From JAODBQ01 sp038213195 (GTDB lineage Bacteria; Actinomycetota; Acidimicrobiia; Acidimicrobiales; Ilumatobacteraceae), in contig JBBQTN010000117.1 of assembly GCA_038213195.1 (NCBI GenBank), forward strand, positions 1 through 16,339: a stretch of DNA of 16,339 nucleotides, written 5' to 3'. The position numbers and the translations under genes were made by a program. Positions 1-7,327 of this stretch are shown here, piece after piece. The notes under the pieces are model-generated. The model was not told where the DNA came from. It made no database searches and worked only from the letters and a program-made list of their open reading frames with translations. How positions within the stretch are numbered: position 1 is the stretch's first letter; each line of letters opens with the position of its first letter.

Positions 1-593
1 ACTTCGGACACCACCCCGAGCAGCTGGACATCTTCGACCAGGCGATGACAGCCAAGGCACACGCCGACACCGCCGGGATCCTCGCCGCAGTCGACTTCTC
101 CGCGTACCCGACGATCGCCGACATCGGCGGAGGGCGAGGCCACCTGCTGGACGCGATCGTGAATCACAACCCGGATGTGAGGGGCATCCTGTTCGATCTC
201 CCGCAGGTCATCGACCAGGTTGAGCTCACCGCGAACGTCCGCTTCGAGTGTCGTGCCGGCGACTTCTTCGTCGACGGGCTCCCCACCGCAGATCTGTCGA
301 TCCTGATGCAGGTCATCCACGACTGGGACGACGACGACGCCGAGCGGATCCTGTCGGCAGTCGCCGCATCCGCCCAGCCAGATGACTCGCTGATGCTGTT
401 CGAATGGGTTCTCGCAGAGCACCCCGTCGACGATGCCGCCAACGTGATGGACGTGTTCATGCTCGCCGTCACCGGCGGCCGCGAGCGCACCGCGACCGAA
501 TACACCGCACTGCTCGATCGAAGCGGGTTCTACGTGACCGACATCCGCCAAATCGTCGGACCGATGTGCGTCATCGCGGCACGACGCCGCTGA
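1..593 (+). CDS. SAM-dependent O-methyltransferase, 5' end outside the window
   Basis: This is the C-terminal part of a class I SAM methyltransferase of the Methyltransf_2 (small-molecule O-methyltransferase) family. The frame is open to the left edge (first full codon at base 3, reading FGHHPEQLDIFDQAM), so the ATG at 45 is internal and the true start lies outside. Visible motifs are the SAM-binding glycine-rich loop DIGGGRGHLL, the acidic strand end FDLPQVI, and VIHDWDDDDAERIL. In this family the His of that last motif is the general base that deprotonates the substrate hydroxyl. The tail GGRERTATEY..LLDRSGF is also typical. Family members methylate phenolic or polyketide hydroxyls; the substrate here cannot be read. 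The missing N-terminal part would be the helical dimerisation domain. It converges on the P450 gene, so the two are not one operon. Confidence 0.88.
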   Translation, partial: FGHHPEQLDIFDQAMTAKAHADTAGILAAVDFSAYPTIADIGGGRGHLLDAIVNHNPDVRGILFDLPQVIDQVELTANVRFECRAGDFFVDGLPTADLSILMQVIHDWDDDDAERILSAVAASAQPDDSLMLFEWVLAEHPVDDAANVMDVFMLAVTGGRERTATEYTALLDRSGFYVTDIRQIVGPMCVIAARRR

Positions 594-1056
594 CTGAAGG
601 TCAACACCGACAGCTCTCCGCCCGTCAGCAAAAGTGGTCCGCGGTGCCGCTGTCGCAGTGCCGGTCTGCGGCTGATGGCGACCCGTCGCAGCCGGCCCGG
701 CGCTTCTCCCGCAATGTCCTCTCTGCCGTGGCGAAACCGAACTCATCCGATATCACGTGGGCTAGTTGAGGGGCTAGGTGCGGCACTCAGTCGGTGCCTT
801 TCGCGTCTCATAATCGCGAGTATAAACTGCGACATCCGCATCCCAGAACTGCCGATGGAGGGCGATCTGGCTCTCGCGCGCTCCGTGGTCGAGAATGTGC
901 GCGCCCAAGCGCTCGTTCAGCCAAGCAGTCCCGGCGTTCCGGGGCGGTCTTCGACGAACGACGCCGCGCGCGTTTGGGGCGGGCTCGTCGGCGTGGATGG
1001 GATGCGGCCGCCGGACGGCCGAGCCGGTCTCAGGTCGGCGTGAAGCGGGACGGCGT
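594..1056. other. Intergenic region between convergent genes
   Basis: This is 463 bases between the stop of the O-methyltransferase and the stop of the P450. No complete gene, clear terminator or RNA gene was recognised. The only coding-like signal is the minus-strand stretch listed separately at 774-960. Plus-strand open frames here are rich in Arg and Ser and resemble no family. Confidence 0.5.
774..960 (-). pseudogene. Possible 3' end of a decayed, unrecognised gene
   Basis: Downstream of the P450 on the same strand, an open frame ends at a TAG at 774-776. Its last ~50 codons have natural protein composition (LNERLGAHILDHGARESQ, then QFWDADVAVYTRDYETR). Upstream in the frame the product becomes Arg/Pro-rich and antisense-like. 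I do not recognise the family. The Trp/Tyr/Asp-rich tail loosely recalls the C-terminus of Rieske-type oxygenases, but that is only an impression. It may be the stump of a gene that once followed the P450. Confidence 0.22.
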
Positions 1057-2268
1057 TCATCCGAGCAGCCGGAGCGGCACCTGGCGCGGACCTCGGACGG
1101 GGCCGAGGGACCATTCGATGTCGGATTCCGGCATGGCGAGCTCGAAGTGGGGGAACGTTTCGATCCAGGTGCGCAAGCCGACAAGCAGTTCCATGCGGGC
1201 GAGGTTCGAGCCAAGGCACCGGTGGATGCCGATGCCGAAGGACGTATGCCGGTTGTGGGTGCGGTCGAGCACGACCTCATCGGCCCGTTCGAACTGTGTC
1301 TCGTCCCGATTTGCCGAGGCGTACGAGAGCAGGATGCGTTTGCCGCCGGCGACGCGACAGCCGGAGACCTCGGTGTCTTCGGTGATGACGCGTGCGATGG
1401 TTACGGGTGAGAAGTAGCGGAGGAACTCCTCGACCGCGCCTGGGAGGAGCTCCGGTTCCTCGACCAATCGCCGCAGGTCTGCGGGGTGCGTACCGAGGTG
1501 CATCAGGCTTGCGCCAAGCACCGACCAAGTGGTGTCGATCCCGCCGATGAGCACGACGAGGAGCGCGCCGATGCGTTCCTTGTCGGTGAAGGGCCGAGGG
1601 GTGCCATCGGGTTGCTCTGTCTCGGCGTTGAGGATCATGGTGATGAGGTCGTCGGTGGGTGCCTCGGCACGGCGCTGCAGTTGCTCGGCGAAGAAGGACT
1701 GCACTTCGCGGTTGGCGCGGCGGGCGATGTCGATATCGGACTGGCCGTCTTTGATGATGTCGTCGACCCAACGCCGGAACTGGGGGCCAAGCTCAGCGGG
1801 GAGCCCGTAGAGGTGGGCGATGACTTCCGTTGGGAGCAGCTCGGTGTACTCGGCGGCAGCGTCGACCTCGGTGCGGCCGACGATCGCCTCGACCAGGCGG
1901 CGGGTGGTGCGCTCGACGAACGGCTGGAGCAGCTCGGTCTGGCGGGGGTTAAACGCCGGGAGCAAGGCGCGGCGCAAGGGGCCGTGATGGGGCGGATCGA
2001 GCGTGATCGGCGCCAGCTCCATCTTCACGTTGTCGGGGTGGTTTTCGTTGACGACCGTGACTCGGCTGGAGAACTCCACCGGGCGGCGCGCCACCTCGAC
2101 GATGTCGTCGTAGCGCGAGAGAAGGTACGCGCCGTAGAAGCGCTCGGTCGAGGCGACCGGGCAGCGGTTGCGTAGATCGGCCAGGATCTCGGGCGCGTGC
2201 GCCGCCCACTCGTCGCTGAGGTGATCGAAGTCGGTAGCCCAGTCCGTCACAGGTCGGCGCGGGTCCAT
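1057..2268 (-). CDS. Cytochrome P450 (bacterial class I, soluble)
   Basis: This is a complete 403-residue cytochrome P450, the usual length for soluble bacterial enzymes, with no membrane anchor. The C-helix motif HHGPLRR lies at residues 94-100. The I-helix oxygen-activation motif is GGIDTT (242-247), with the acid-Thr pair present. The ExxR motif is E281-R284 (EFLR). The haem-binding loop is FGIGIHRCLG (344-353), with Cys351 as axial ligand. It would hydroxylate or epoxidise a small lipophilic substrate using electrons from a ferredoxin and reductase, neither of which is encoded in the window. The ATG at 2266-2268 is supported by GGAGG at 2277-2281 (8 bases spacing). Immediately upstream on the same strand lie fragments of a dehydrogenase and a glycosyltransferase, so the P450 is probably the surviving member of a former operon. 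The substrate and CYP family cannot be assigned by eye. Confidence 0.95.
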   Translation of the reverse strand: MDPRRPVTDWATDFDHLSDEWAAHAPEILADLRNRCPVASTERFYGAYLLSRYDDIVEVARRPVEFSSRVTVVNENHPDNVKMELAPITLDPPHHGPLRRALLPAFNPRQTELLQPFVERTTRRLVEAIVGRTEVDAAAEYTELLPTEVIAHLYGLPAELGPQFRRWVDDIIKDGQSDIDIARRANREVQSFFAEQLQRRAEAPTDDLITMILNAETEQPDGTPRPFTDKERIGALLVVLIGGIDTTWSVLGASLMHLGTHPADLRRLVEEPELLPGAVEEFLRYFSPVTIARVITEDTEVSGCRVAGGKRILLSYASANRDETQFERADEVVLDRTHNRHTSFGIGIHRCLGSNLARMELLVGLRTWIETFPHFELAMPESDIEWSLGPVRGPRQVPLRLLG

Positions 2269-2319
2269 CGCAGCTTCCTCCGAACTCGTTTGATTGTCTG
2301 CAGGTCAAGTCGGCGGAGG

Positions 2320-2615
2320 TCACGCGACCGAGATCCCGCCGTTCACACGAAGCTAAGCACCTGTCCCGTCACGCGGGCCGAGCTGGACCGCCGAGAACAG
2401 CGCCAGCTCGGCGAGATCGGCCGGAACGAGGACGCCGAGATGGGCGTCGTCCGGGGTCTTGGCGAACAGCCTGGCAGCGAAGAGATCGGTGGCGATGAGC
2501 GCCGCCGGGCCTCCGCCATCAGTCACGGAGCGAGGTTGATGCGCACCCCATTGCGCTTCGCCTCAAGCCGGAGTTTCACCCTTACTCGGAACGATCGATT
2601 CCAAACGAGTGCCAC
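2320..2615 (-). pseudogene. Short-chain dehydrogenase/reductase, 3' remnant with frameshifts
   Basis: Reading the minus strand from ~2615 down gives SDR C-terminal sequence spread over three frames. First comes LRLEAKRNGVRINLAP (ending at an in-frame TGA at 2523-2525), which matches the SDR strand motif following the active-site helix. One base-shift later comes VTDGGGPAALIATDLFAARL, then LGVLVPADLAELALF, matching the R.G.PeDiAelalFL region. After another shift comes VTGQVLS, and finally VNGGISVA with a stop at 2320-2322, the classical SDR ending VTGQ.l.vnGG. At least three frameshifts in 300 bases, plus absence of the N-terminal NAD-binding half and the YxxxK site, mean it is dead. The original stop lies only ~50 bases before the P450 start, consistent with a former operon. 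Confidence 0.72.
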
Positions 2616-2739
2616 CACCTGCTCGCGCCAGACTCGGAAGTCGGATCGAGCCAGGTGAGGACCGCCCCGCGAATCGTTCATCCACTCGTCGTCCCATCCT
2701 CGCCCCACTCCGCGAACGCGTACCGGGCAGATGTCAGAC

Positions 2740-2960
2740 GCAGGGAGCCCGGCAGCGACTTGGCGATGATGATCCATCAGCGGGTCACCCTCGTCGAGCC
2801 CGACCCGGAAGACCCTGGTGCCTTCAGCCTCGACATCATGCGCGAGCGGATCGCCGGTTGCGACGGCCACCTCGTCGCCCGCTGCGACAAGGGCATCCAG
2901 CAGAGGTCGCATCGGGTAGTAGTGCCCAGCGCCGGGGCGACAAGTGAACAGGACACGCAC
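2740..2960 (-). pseudogene. Glycosyltransferase (UGT/MGT-like, GT-B fold), N-terminal fragment
   Basis: From the GTG at 2958-2960 the frame reads VRVLFTCRPGAGHYYPMRPL, then LLDALVAAGDEVAVATGDPL and EGTRVFRVGLDEGDP. This is the canonical first beta-alpha-beta unit of GT-B glycosyltransferases of the UDP-glucuronosyltransferase-like/EryCIII-like type (GxGHxxP loop, hydrophobic helix, aGHeVavaTg). Family resemblance is clear to about base 2778 and lost by ~2740. The sugar-nucleotide-binding C-terminal domain is absent. The same frame runs without a stop into the dehydrogenase remnant, giving a 145-codon chimeric open frame ending at 2523. No convincing ribosome-binding site precedes the GTG. Enzymes of this type move sugars onto macrolides, sterols or flavonoids, but this fragment cannot be catalytic. 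Confidence 0.7.
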
Positions 2961-3176
2961 ACCCACGGTCTCGTCGCTACCGTGGTATCGGCTGTTCAGG
3001 CTCACGTGGTCGAGCCAGCCGACCCTCACTGGCATGCCCGTGGTCGTAGCGTTCGATCATGCGGCTCTGGTCCTGGGGCTGATCGCCGTGTTGCTGTCTT
3101 GTTGCGTGTGGCGGCAATCGCGCAGTGCCAGCCGAGTCGCTGACCCCGGTCCTGTCAATTCCCGCCGCATGCAGCG

Positions 3177-5777
3177 TCAACGGACCCGAAGTATGCCGCG
3201 CTCGCGCGCAGCTGCGACGGCGGCTTCTCGTGTCGCCACGTCGAGCTTCATCAGGATCGCCGAAACATGGTTTTCCACCGTACGGTGCGATACGAACAGC
3301 TCGTCGGCGATCGTCGCGTTGGGTAACCCGTCGGCGAGCAGGTGGAGCACCTCGGCTTGGCGGGCGGTGAGGCCCGCAGGGTGATCCCGCGTTGTCATCG
3401 ACCTGCCCCGCGGGACCCGCGTGCCCTGCTGGGCGAGCGCGCGGCGGACGTTGTTCGCAGCTGCGCTTGCGCCGAGGTCGTCGAAGATGCGGATCGCACG
3501 GATCTGCTCGGCCTCGGTGCCGAGCATGAGCGCGAGTCCCTCCTCATATGGGATGCCCTTCTGCCGCCAGAACTGGGCTGCGCGCCGGTGCTCACCGGTC
3601 ATCATCCACCGGTAGGACTCGGCCGTTCCCTCGGGTGCGATACCGAGCAGGCCGAGCTTCCACATCCAGAACGCGAGCGGGCCGCTCGGCCATGGCCGGC
3701 CGAGAGCGAGGCTGGCGTTCAGCACGTCCCGGAGGCGTGCGACGAGTTCTGGGTCGTCGTCGCCCGACAGCCAGAGGTACTCCGCCATCGTCGACGCCGC
3801 GGGATCGAGCGCCGACGCGCCCAGATCGACCTCGTACATCGCCCACGTGTGCATCAGTGCCGTCCGGGCCTCGTTGCGGCCTCGGCGGGCTTGGATGATC
3901 GCGAGCACGCGGGCCGCCAAGGTGTCGACGTGGTCACTGGAGCTCAATGCCTCGGTGGCCGTGTTCTCGGCAGCCTCCCAGTCGCCTTTCCACAGCAGGA
4001 ACTCGGCGTGGACCGCCTGAGCGTTGGCAACCATCCAGCGGATGTCGTATCGGATCGCCGTGTCGCGAGCGCGTTGCGCGAAGTCGATTGCGCGGTCGAC
4101 CTCGCGTACGTCGCCGAACATCCCTGCGATGTTGATCAGGGTGATCACCTCGCCCCATTGGTCACCCGATCGTTCGGCGACATCGAGCGCCTCCTCCATC
4201 ACCGTCATCCCGTGCGCATCGCCGCGGCTGTCGAGTAGACAGCCCTTCACGCTCAACGCCCGTACCAACGCTGACGGGTCGCCGACCTCTCGAGCGACGA
4301 TGATCGCCCGGTCGACGAGAGGGGTGACCCCGTCCTCACGATCCTCGCAGGCGTACTCGAGGTGCGCCCGTTGGCTGAGCGCGCGTGCGAGCTCCGGGGT
4401 GAGCCCGTGGGGATCGAGGAGCGCGATCGCCTCGTCCGCGTACTCCAGAGCCTGCTCGGTGCGGTTGTTCTTGGGCGCTGTGTTGGACGTCGTCGTACCC
4501 GTCGCCCAACTGGCTCTGCTCGCAGCTGTCAACACACTGGCGAGTTGCCGGTCATCGGCCGTCCGCCGAAGCAGTTCGATCGAGTGTGCGAAGAGATCGG
4601 CCGCTACGGGGTTGTCGAGTTGGTACTCCAACGTCGCCCAGTCGGCGAGAAGTGTGCCTCGTGCAGCGAGCTCGATGCGGTCCAAGTGCGGCTGGAGCGC
4701 GCGGAAGTGGGCGACCGCTTCACTCGTGCTTCGGATCGCCATTGCGGCTCGTGCAGCGCGTGGCCCGAAGTCCACGATCGCGTCGACGTCGTTGGCCGCG
4801 GTGGCGTGGTGAACGATCCTGGCCGGGTCTGCGGTGCCGCGCAGTGCATCCAGCACTTGCTGATTGAACCGCCGTCGGTCGCTCGGCGACAACGACGATT
4901 CGATGGCGCGGCGTTGCAGCTCGTGGGGGAACGACAACGAGCCGTCTCGGACGATGAGCAAGCCCTGCCGTACGCATTCGGCCAACTGCTGGCCGGTTGC
5001 CCTGGTGAGAGCGTCGACGAGCGGGCGCTCCGCCTGCCCGGGTATCACCGAGACGACCTCCAGCACCCGTCGTGCGGCGAGCGTCAGCTTCGCTGCACGG
5101 GCGAGCACCGAGTCGCGTACGGACAGTGGGACGTGCTGGGTGCCTGATGCGAGCACCTCGGTGACGAACAGCGGGTTGCCGCCGGTGAGCGTCACGATCT
5201 GGTCGATGTCGAACGAGGTCGACTCGATCATCGACGACACCGCATCCGGTGACAATCGGTTCAGCGACATGCGCACCACGTTCTGCTGCGGCAGCCCGCC
5301 GATCACCAGGCGCAGCGGATGTTCCGCGTCCACCTCCACATCGCGATACGTGAGCAGCAGCAGCCCGCTCGCTTGTGCGATGCGCCGGCCGAGGAACGTG
5401 ATCAGATCGAGCGTCGCCTCGTCGGCCCACTGCGTGTCCTCCAGCACGAGCACTGTGGGCCGCGGCCGGCACGAGAGCAGCGCGAGCAGCGTCTCCATCA
5501 CCGCCCGGCGATCGCCGTCGGTCAACGGTTGTCGAAGCGACGGAATGGTGCGGGCGACGTCCCAGATCGGGGCGAGTGGCTGCGGCGTCAAGAGATCGTC
5601 GCACGCGCCGAGCAACGTGTGTGCACGTTCCCTGGAATTGGCCAGGAACCGGTTGATGAGGGTGCTCTTGCCGATGCCCGCCTCCCCGCGGATCAACACC
5701 ACGCGACCGCCCGCCGACGATGCACCATCGAGGAGCCGGTCCAGCTCGCTCAACTCGACTTCGCGCTCCAGCATCAT
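3177..5777 (-). CDS. LuxR-family transcriptional regulator with AAA/STAND ATPase domain (LAL/MalT-like)
   Basis: This 866-residue protein belongs to the large ATP-binding LuxR regulators. An N-terminal STAND ATPase has Walker A GEAGIGKST at residues 31-39 and Walker B VLVLEDTQWAD at about 109-119. A long helical region rich in Ala, Leu and Glu (about 400-790) looks like TPR repeats for ligand or partner sensing. The last 64 residues form a LuxR/GerE helix-turn-helix (LTARQAEVLHLLADGLPNAT, then IADELFVSHRTVENHVSAIL). The family switches between ADP- and ATP-bound forms and activates nearby promoters; members control maltose use and many polyketide clusters. The start is the first of two adjacent ATGs, with GAGAGGTG at 5785-5792 as ribosome-binding site. 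It is divergent from the DUF4242 gene. Its stop is about 217 bases before the glycosyltransferase/dehydrogenase debris on the same strand, making that locus a plausible former target. Confidence 0.93.
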   Translation of the reverse strand: MMLEREVELSELDRLLDGASSAGGRVVLIRGEAGIGKSTLINRFLANSRERAHTLLGACDDLLTPQPLAPIWDVARTIPSLRQPLTDGDRRAVMETLLALLSCRPRPTVLVLEDTQWADEATLDLITFLGRRIAQASGLLLLTYRDVEVDAEHPLRLVIGGLPQQNVVRMSLNRLSPDAVSSMIESTSFDIDQIVTLTGGNPLFVTEVLASGTQHVPLSVRDSVLARAAKLTLAARRVLEVVSVIPGQAERPLVDALTRATGQQLAECVRQGLLIVRDGSLSFPHELQRRAIESSLSPSDRRRFNQQVLDALRGTADPARIVHHATAANDVDAIVDFGPRAARAAMAIRSTSEAVAHFRALQPHLDRIELAARGTLLADWATLEYQLDNPVAADLFAHSIELLRRTADDRQLASVLTAASRASWATGTTTSNTAPKNNRTEQALEYADEAIALLDPHGLTPELARALSQRAHLEYACEDREDGVTPLVDRAIIVAREVGDPSALVRALSVKGCLLDSRGDAHGMTVMEEALDVAERSGDQWGEVITLINIAGMFGDVREVDRAIDFAQRARDTAIRYDIRWMVANAQAVHAEFLLWKGDWEAAENTATEALSSSDHVDTLAARVLAIIQARRGRNEARTALMHTWAMYEVDLGASALDPAASTMAEYLWLSGDDDPELVARLRDVLNASLALGRPWPSGPLAFWMWKLGLLGIAPEGTAESYRWMMTGEHRRAAQFWRQKGIPYEEGLALMLGTEAEQIRAIRIFDDLGASAAANNVRRALAQQGTRVPRGRSMTTRDHPAGLTARQAEVLHLLADGLPNATIADELFVSHRTVENHVSAILMKLDVATREAAVAAARERGILRVR

Positions 5778-5851
5778 CCGATCCGCACCTCTCGCAGCAG
5801 CCTAGATGAGCGGTCTGCGCGGACTTGGGGGAGCAGTCAGTCCAAATTTGA

Positions 5852-5865
5852 GTGGGCTCGCCCAC
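5852..5865. promoter_or_regulatory. 14-bp inverted repeat in a divergent promoter region
   Basis: GTGGGC-TC-GCCCAC forms perfect 6-bp arms around a 2-base centre, followed at once by an 8-bp palindrome CAGATCTG. It lies in the 174-base gap between the divergent LuxR-family regulator and the DUF4242 gene. The position suits an operator, possibly for the regulator itself, but there is no direct evidence of binding. Confidence 0.35.
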
Positions 5866-5951
5866 AGATCTGGGTGGCCGACCCTCATGACGGCCCGCAG
5901 TCCCAGCCGTACGTTCGCCTCATCGATCAATCAATGCCGAGGAGGCACGAA

Positions 5952-6203
5952 ATGGCACTGTTCATGGACGTCCACAACATCGAAGGCGGGGTCGCCGCCA
6001 GCGACGTCGCCGAAGCCCATCGCAAGGATCTCGAGACGCAGAGCAAGTACGGCGTCTCCTACCTCCGCTACTGGGTCGACGAGAAGGCCGGCAAGATCTT
6101 CTGCCTCGTCGAGGCAGAGTCGGCCGAGGCCGCCAACGCCGTCCACAAGGAGGCGCACGGGCTCTGCGCCGACGACATCTACCCCGTGAGCGAGCACACA
6201 TGA
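5952..6203 (+). CDS. DUF4242 small protein (SCO4226-like nickel-binding family)
   Basis: This is an 83-residue cytosolic protein with the family pattern LFMDVHNIEGGVAASDVAEAH, then YGVSYLRYWVDEKAGKIFCL, then the ending VHKEAHGLCADDIYPV. DUF4242 proteins are small ferredoxin-like alpha/beta folds; the Streptomyces member SCO4226 binds nickel. His8, His23, His65 and His69 and Cys51 and Cys72 are candidate ligands here, but the metal is inference. The ATG at 5952 is chosen because GAGGAGG (5939-5945) stands six bases upstream. The frame stays open much further upstream, but that stretch is antisense to the LuxR gene and not protein-like. The gene ends in an ATGA context with the next open frame and is divergent from the LuxR-family regulator. 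Family members are often wrongly read as regulators or thioredoxins; its physiological role is not settled. Confidence 0.87.
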   Translation: MALFMDVHNIEGGVAASDVAEAHRKDLETQSKYGVSYLRYWVDEKAGKIFCLVEAESAEAANAVHKEAHGLCADDIYPVSEHT

Positions 6204-6289
6204 GAGCGAACGTGATCCCCTCACCGCGGCCGACGAGGTCAGCGAGGTCCGAACTCCCATCGATCCGACCACAGCGCGGGTGGGCGGAG

Positions 6290-6943
6290 ATGGTCATCAC
6301 AGGCAGAACCCATCTCATGGCGCGTGTCGCAGCCGCGATCGCCGCTGCGGCAGTCCTCGCCGCCTGCGGGTCTTCGGCAGGGACCAGCTCGACCACCACC
6401 GTGGCCACTTCGGCACCGACGACCAACATCGTCACCACGACCGCGTCGCCCGTCGGCCATGGTGATCACCCGGCGGACGCGACGATGACCGATGCCGACC
6501 GGATCGCCGCCGAGCTGGCCACGGCCGGGTTCCAGGACGTGGCCACAGCGGAGGCGGCAGGATGGTCGAGCACACTCGACACCCTCGGCTGCTTCCAGGA
6601 CGCGGCGCTCGGCGGGATGGGCGTGCACTACGTCAACCCGACCCTGATGGATGCCACGGTCGACATCAGCAAGCCCGAAGGGCTCGTCTACGAGATGGAC
6701 GCCGGCGGGCACATCGCCGGGCTCGTCGCCCACGAGTACATCGTCCCGGTCGACGCGTGGACCAGCAGCACACCACCCACGCTGTTCGGGCAGTCGTTCC
6801 ACCGCCACCCGACGCTGCCGCTGTGGGTGCTCCACACGTGGCTGTGGAAGGACAACACCGCCGGCATGTTCAGCGACTGGAACCCGGCCGTACGCCAATG
6901 CCCCGCCGGGGTGCCGATCTTCGGCGTCGACCTACCCAAGTGA
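6290..6943 (+). CDS. Secreted lipoprotein of an unnamed conserved family
   Basis: This predicted 217-residue exported lipoprotein has a short basic n-region, a hydrophobic AAAIAAAAV core and lipobox LAAC with Cys26 as the lipidated residue. A Ser/Thr-rich linker (about 27-60) is typical of actinobacterial surface proteins. The globular part contains GCFQDAALGGMGVHYVN (about 100-116), GLVYEM...HEYIVPVDAW and LHTWLWKDNTAGMFSDWNPA (about 180-199). I recognise this as a recurring secreted family with conserved GMGxHYVN and WKDNxxGxFxDWNPxVxxC motifs, but know no assigned function. The ATG at 6290 has GGCGGAG directly abutting it. ATG 6317 is possible. The same frame also opens with an ATG at 6200 overlapping the DUF4242 stop (ATGA), but that would put ~30 extra residues before the signal peptide. 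It probably shares transcription with DUF4242. Confidence 0.8.
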   Translation: MVITGRTHLMARVAAAIAAAAVLAACGSSAGTSSTTTVATSAPTTNIVTTTASPVGHGDHPADATMTDADRIAAELATAGFQDVATAEAAGWSSTLDTLGCFQDAALGGMGVHYVNPTLMDATVDISKPEGLVYEMDAGGHIAGLVAHEYIVPVDAWTSSTPPTLFGQSFHRHPTLPLWVLHTWLWKDNTAGMFSDWNPAVRQCPAGVPIFGVDLPK

Positions 6944-7257
6944 GGGCTCCGCCACAGGCTGCCACCGACGCGAAGTAGCGGGTCTCACGCGCACTCAGCC
7001 GGCGTTTCAGGACGCATCAGTGGTGGTGGCGCATGCGCGTTCTGGGATGCCGGGTGACAGCCCGAGGGTGGCCGGTGCGAGGCACGCCGCCCAAGTCGAC
7101 GGTGACTCGACGTCGTCAATGCACTCGTACCTGACCGAGATCGCGCCGTTCATTGATCTCCCAGGTATCGGCCTTGCGCCGGTTCTGGGACGTCTTCATT
7201 CCGTGGCCGGGTAACAGACGACGAGCGACGTGATCCCGCGGGTCTTGGGTGGTAGCT
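6944..7257. other. Intergenic region without a recognisable gene
   Basis: About 310 bases lie between the lipoprotein and the paired hairpins upstream of the permease. Neither strand shows a convincing protein. The only small structure is a 10-bp palindrome GCGCATGCGC at 7029-7038. No U-tract terminator was seen after the lipoprotein gene. Confidence 0.45.
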
Positions 7258-7298
7258 ACACCGCACGGTGTGGGTCACCCCCCGTGCGCTGGGGGGTG
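7258..7298 (+). promoter_or_regulatory. Two tandem hairpins upstream of the permease gene
   Basis: ACACCG-CA-CGGTGT (7258-7271) is followed four bases later by CACCCCCC-GTGCGCT-GGGGGGTG (7276-7298), an 8-bp perfect stem with a 7-base loop. Both lie 30-70 bases before the chosen permease start at 7328. The second is followed by TTGCG rather than a U-run, so an operator pair or 5'-leader attenuator fits better than a simple intrinsic terminator. Confidence 0.4.
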
Positions 7299-7327
7299 TT
7301 GCGTGTGAGACTCGATTGGTGCGGGCG

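Noticed and set aside
1486..2175. A 229-codon plus-strand open frame antisense to the P450
   Set aside because: It arises from the GC-rich codon pattern of the P450; the composition is unnatural and no family is recognised.
2197..3143. Plus-strand open frames in the region upstream of the P450
   Set aside because: They are antisense to the dehydrogenase and glycosyltransferase remnants, whose motifs are clear on the minus strand.
3342..5147. Several long plus-strand open frames (for example 3342-4238 and 4362-5147)
   Set aside because: All are antisense to the intact LuxR-family regulator and lack motifs or ribosome-binding sites.
4720..5865. A 381-codon minus-strand open frame overlapping the LuxR-family regulator
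   Set aside because: It is a frame shadow of the regulator: the product is Arg/Ala/Gly-rich with no motifs, while the 3177-5777 frame has Walker motifs and a LuxR HTH.
5319..5951. An N-terminal extension of the DUF4242 gene
   Set aside because: The frame is open, but this stretch is antisense to the regulator; the family length and a strong ribosome-binding site fix the start at 5952.
7276..7298. The GC-rich hairpin as an intrinsic terminator of the lipoprotein gene
   Set aside because: It lies more than 300 bases after the stop and is not followed by a T-run; a regulatory role for the permease is more likely.
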